In this document: positions 59,922-64,000 of the stretch, in pieces
Layout of the letters: every line of letters begins with the position of its first letter
Position numbering within the stretch: position 1 is the stretch's first letter
DNA from: Brachionus koreanus
Lineage: Eukaryota > Rotifera > Eurotatoria > Ploima > Brachionidae
Length of the DNA stretch: 64,000 nt
Reading direction: 5' to 3'
NCBI GenBank assembly: GCA_016987375.1
Contig: PJRA01000263.1
Span: forward strand, 3,601,263 to 3,665,262
Notes under the pieces: model-generated
The model's input: the letters and a program-made list of their open reading frames with translations, nothing else
What the model was told of the DNA's origin: nothing
Database searches by the model: none
Position numbers and translations under genes: made by a program

Positions 59922-62900
59922 ATGGGTAATACAACCAGTGACGTTAACGACAGTCTCAAGGCTCAAGCAGATAGCGAAAATGGTCCGGAGATTTACAAAT
60001 TAGCAAATGTGAATGGCGGAGGTGAATTGGTTCGATTGATGAAAATTGCTATGGCAACAAAAGACTATTCTGAATTAGATAATTTCATTAAAACTGAAGT
60101 TATTAAATATTTGTATAATGGTGGCGAAGGAGAAGAAGTATAATTGTTAATCACTAATCGATAATTTATTTATTTTTTTTACCGAGAAAGATACCTATTG
60201 AAAAGCTTGTTATGAAACGTTCAGGTGATAAAATTTCAAAGCAAATGCCTGGTCAAAGTTTAATTAAACATTCTGGTAAAGATTTTACCATTAAAATGTC
60301 TAGAAATAAAATTAAATTTTTTAAAAATCAAAATAAAATCTTGAATAAAATAAAAATTTAAAAAAATATATTTTTAGAAAATAAAGGTCGCAAGACGAAA
60401 AAAATATGCTTCAATATTGAAAAAGTCGGAGCTGTTGGCGAAACGCTTCTTCACCTCTGTATGCTCAATGGAACGCCTTTGTTTATAGAACTTGGCAAGC
60501 GACTGATTAAAATTTTTCCAAACATGATAAACGATATTTATCTTAGCGAAGACTATTATGGTAAAAATTAAATAGAAATTTATTGTTTTGAAAAAAATTT
60601 TTTTAGGAGAAACTGCATTGCATATGGCAATTGTTAGTGAGGATCCAGCATTTGTAAGATTTTTATTAGTAAATGGGGCAGATGTTCATGAACGATGCTG
60701 TGGAAAATTTTTTTGTCCTGAAGATCAAAAAAATAATCAAGACAATTCTTTATCTCAAGAAAGTCCAATATTTTCAGTTCATACCAACTATGTGGGATAT
60801 GCGTATTTTGGTGAATATGCTTTAAGTTTTGCAGCAATTTTAAATCAAGAAGAATGCGTTCGTTTATTGATAGCTTCAGGAGCTGACCCTAATAAGCAAG
60901 ATTTTAATGGAAATACTGTTTTGCATATGCTCGTTATTAATAACAATTTGGTACTAATTTTTTAAAGATTTAGTAGAAAAATTTGATATTTTTTTAGACT
61001 ATGTTCAAACTAATGCTTGAATTTAATGCTAGTCTTCACATTAAAAATCGTCAAGGTTTAACTCCTTTAACTCTAGCTGCCAAACTTGCGCGAAAAGAGG
61101 TAAAATAACAAATTTTATGGGAAATTTTCTCTTTAAATTTATAGATGTTTCAATTTATATTGGAAAAATTACGCCATTTATGGTTCATTTATGCAGACAT
61201 TGCTTGTGGTTCTTATCCGTTGACAACTATTGATACAATAAATGAAGATGGTACAACAGACACTACCAGTGCTATCTATTTGGTTGTTAATGGGGTAGAT
61301 TTTTATCCAAAGCAGATAAATCCTATAATAATTTTCTTTAAAGGAAACTGAAGAACATTTAGAATTACTTGAAGGATTTGTAGTTGATTTGCTCAATAAA
61401 AAATGGAATTCTTATATAAGATTAAAGTAATTTTTGTTCTTTTATTTTAATGAAGTCAATTAAATAGGAAAAAAAAACTATGCAAATTCTCAAAAATTTC
61501 TATTTTGGATTACATAGTAACGCCATCAAGTTTGTAACTTTTTGAGATAAGGCTTAAATAAAGATTAAAGTGAATGTTAAAATTTTATTATTTAAAATAT
61601 TTTATTAATAAACTATCAGCCTCATCTCAAAGAGTTGGCATTACTGTAGTAAGATTTTTTTAATTTAATGGGAATGGTTAACAAAATCTATTAAATTAAA
61701 ATTTTTTAGGGATTGTAAATCTTTAAAAAATTAAAGCTATCTTAATGAATTAATATATAAATAGGAAATGTCAATTAATATTTATTTTCAAAAGTTTATC
61801 TAAATTTTTAGACCAGTTTTAGCCAATAATTGGGCATTTTCTCTGGTTCAAAAGCACATTGCAAATAAAACTGGCACATTAATTTTGATAAAAATTTTTT
61901 TGTTAAATATCAAATTAAAAATAGAATTATTTCATTTTTTAATTAATAATATAAATAATAAAACAATTAAAAAAATTTATTTAAGATTTTACTTTGAAAT
62001 GCTTTTTTTTACAATTTATTTTGGTCTTTCGATCGCTGTACTAATCATGAAGCGTTCGTATTTTGATTATCTAAATACTGAGGCAAATTGTACAGATGTT
62101 ACAGCTAACTATACAATTTTAAGTGAAAGGTGTAAATGTGCATATCTAGAGGCAACAGATTCAAATCGATTTGTGAGTTTAGAATAAAAAAATATATAAA
62201 ATTTAATATTTCATATTCAAAGATTCGATTGACAATAGAAATAATTCTTGTGATTTATTCAATATTATATCTGGTCAAATTTTGTTACGAGTTATATATT
62301 CAAAAAATTCACCTATATACACAAACTTTACTATTCAATCCATCCAAGGTTATTTTTATATTGTCTCTTATATCATATTTGCTAATCGTACCATTGCGAT
62401 TCACTTGCAATCATGTTGGTGAAGATTACTTGGTTGTTATATCAATTATATTCAAATCTGGTTACATTCTTTATCTTGGCAGGTAATTTTTTAAATGATT
62501 AGGATTTAATCGCCATAATTAAGCTTTTTATAGAGGATTTCGTGTCATTACAACATTTGTCTACATTATTCACAGGGTTATAAAAACAAATTTTTTTAGA
62601 TTTGTAATCATTTTTATAGTTTTTGTGATTGGATTTTCTCAAGGTAACAACTTTAAATTGAATTTTTATTCAAAATACATTTGAAAAATTTTAATAAAAA
62701 AAAGCTTTTTATGTTATATATGAATTCGGTCAGTCATCTCAAATAGGTCTATATGATTCACCATTAGAAGCAATTTTTGACTTGTTCACCATGTCATTAA
62801 GAGACCTTGGTAGTGCTTATGTTAATCTCTTATCAAGCGATTATAATGTGATCGGCAGAGTAAGCTAAAATTGGCTTATTTTATAAATATTAATTTCTTT

Positions 62901-63363
62901 TTTAATTTTAAGTTTTTTTTTTTACTTTTGAGCATAGTAGTTACTCTTTTGCTTTTTAACTTATTAGTAGCTATGATGACTCACACGTATAATTTAACAA
63001 CTGAACTGAAGCGAGAATGGCTACGACAGGTATTTAAAATTTCACTTGATATGCATTTAATTTAAAGTTATAGATTTTTTCTTATCTAGTGGGCAAAACA
63101 GGTTTTGACAATAGAGCAAAACGTTAGTGGAAAGGAAAGACTTAAACAGCAGAAAAAGTATGCTAACACATTAAATAGTGGCGAGAAAGCGTTTATTGTT
63201 CGATGGAAAATGACTGTAGGATTTGAAGAAGAATCTATGATTTTCAAATATTTTTTTTGTGTTTAAGGATGCTGAAAGAGAAAACATGAAGTTATATAAA
63301 AGTTTTTTTCAGTCAAAAATAATAGAAAATGAAAACTGTAACACAGTAAAAGAAATTAATTAG
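59922..63363 (+). CDS. TRPV-type cation channel, copy B
   Basis: Fourteen exons: 59922-60137, 60191-60275, 60378-60560, 60607-60950, 60998-61099, 61145-61294, 61344-61426, 61986-62172, 62223-62482, 62534-62643, 62705-62859, 62913-63029, 63090-63215, 63268-63363; 2214 nt, 737 aa. Tandem paralogue of copy A in the same orientation: 11 of the exons have exactly the same length as in A, and only A's exon 2 is split by an extra intron and shortened by 57 nt. N-terminal [13 protein letters not shown] and the ankyrin motif [15 protein letters not shown] are the same in both; transmembrane and pore parts differ more. Pore: [14 protein letters not shown], so an Arg (R606) sits where copy A has His and TRPV1 has Gly. 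TM6 ends [15 protein letters not shown] subunits assemble as tetramers and invertebrate ones often as heteromers (Nan/Iav); A and B could be partners (inference). Confidence 0.9.
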
Positions 63364-63563
63364 AAAATAATAAATCAATTTTAGAGTTACGTACATTTTC
63401 ACAAATATTTTTAGTCATATTTCAATAGCAATAAAATTGGAAAATGTTCAGTTTTTTAATTTTTTTGTCTTATTTCATTTAAAAAATTGGATTATTTTGT
63501 CAAAAATAATTCCTCTTCTTCATTAAAATCGAACTACTCTCTCATAAATAAAAAAAGGATTTC
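63364..63563. other. Spacer 3' of TRPV-B
   Basis: AT-rich; carries aataaa at about 63366-63371 and 63430, probable polyadenylation signals of TRPV-B. Confidence 0.4.
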
Positions 63564-64000
63564 GTGGAAAATGAGATGAAAAAAGTTGAAAAGAGTTTTT
63601 ACTCTCTAAATAGTGTTGGATGCAAATCAAAATTAATGAACCCAGAAACTATAGCTTTCTTATACAAACAATTCTCTCATTCAATCATTAATGAAAAGAG
63701 TTTAAAAGAATTTGATATAAGGCAAAATATTTTAATAAAACGACTTATTGGGCTCAGTAAATTTAGGAAAACAATACCTTTGAACAAAGCATTAAAATTT
63801 GAGTCAATTAAACAAATTTACTATAAGCATAAAATATTCTTTGTCAAACATATTTTTAATAACCAATTATGTAAAAACGTTTTTGACTACTTAAGGAAAT
63901 ATTATTAGATATTTGATAGAGAGAATACTTCTTTTATTAAACAGTTATCAAAAGTAGAAGATCTGACACATATAAATTGTACTGAATACGATTTAGCATT
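63564..64000 (+). pseudogene. C-terminal fragment of a non-LTR retrotransposon ORF
   Basis: Frame reads FYSLNSVGCKSKLMNPETIAFLYKQF, then FDIRQNILIKRLIGLSKF, then LNKALKFESIKQIYYKHKIFF; an in-frame TAG at 63906-63908 is followed by more of the same frame (ENTSFIKQLSKV.., to the window end). The pattern 'MNPxTIAFxYKQF..IRQNxLIKRxIGL' is what I associate with the region after the RT domain of LINE ORF2 proteins in rotifer-like genomes. No RT domain is in the window, so family assignment is by this block only. Different from the LINE at 20 and 50 kb. Confidence 0.6.

Noticed and set aside
55395..61396. Minus-strand open frames within the TRPV genes
   Set aside because: They lie opposite well-supported coding exons and show no domain of their own.
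1..64000. CRISPR arrays, operons, riboswitches, integrons
   Set aside because: The window is animal nuclear DNA with spliced genes; no regularly spaced short repeats or bacterial-type signals were seen.
1..64000. tRNA or rRNA genes
   Set aside because: No sequence with a plausible B-box (GGTTCGAATCC-like) in a cloverleaf context was found by eye; a tRNAscan run would be needed to exclude them fully.

Overview
This is eukaryotic, very AT-rich nuclear DNA from a small animal. Genes are split by many tiny introns (about 45-60 bp, GT..AG, often GT(A/G)AG..TTTAG). Gene content is metazoan: RanBP9-type SPRY protein, pancreatic-family lipases, peptide-type GPCR, BET1L SNARE, DHFR, MEMO1, OCA2/P-protein, KIF26-type kinesin, ABCG transporter, ARF-type GTPase and TRPV channels. 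The base composition, intron style and the LINE families present fit a monogonont rotifer (Brachionus-like) best. That species call is inference; I could not search a database.

Layout: 1-826 (-) 5' end of a RanBP9/10-like gene; 2.7-3.2 kb decayed Tc1/mariner element; 4.3-5.6 kb and 6.6-9.0 kb tandem secreted lipase genes, the second carrying a decayed mariner in an intron; 9.0-12.5 kb empty AT-rich DNA with a gap; 12.5-16.0 kb GPCR; 17.5-18.6 kb (-) orphan two-TM protein; 19.7-21.7 kb (-) degraded CR1-like LINE; 22.3-24.9 kb compact cluster BET1L(+), DHFR(-), MEMO1(+); 26.6-30.5 kb OCA2-like transporter; 31.0-43.3 kb a KIF26-like gene with very long introns; 45.3-48.9 kb (-) a 14-exon ABCG half-transporter; 49.6-51.1 kb a second copy of the LINE interrupted by TTAA-flanked MITEs and a gap; 52.3 kb an intronless ARF-like GTPase; 53.5 kb a TA-flanked MITE; 54.8-63.4 kb two tandem TRPV-type channel genes; 63.5-64.0 kb a fragment of another retroelement.

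The genes form no operon or obvious pathway. Two local tandem duplications stand out (lipases, TRPV channels), as does one tight cluster with a convergent pair and a divergent pair (BET1L/DHFR/MEMO1). Most multi-exon models here were assembled by hand. For all of them except BET1L, the exon lengths add up to an open reading frame with consistent splice phases, which is good internal support.

Most notable: (i) ARF-like GTPase whose switch-II GGQ is SSR; (ii) tandem TRPV paralogues with LHDL/LRDL where a GMGD-type filter would lie; (iii) KIF26-like motor with a lost P-loop Lys and a pair of long inverted repeats flanking its motor exons; (iv) lipase 2 with 8-nt and 15-nt microexons and a transposon-bearing intron; (v) a TTAACACT-type MITE family hopping within this window, twice into one LINE; (vi) a one-base frameshift in BET1L.
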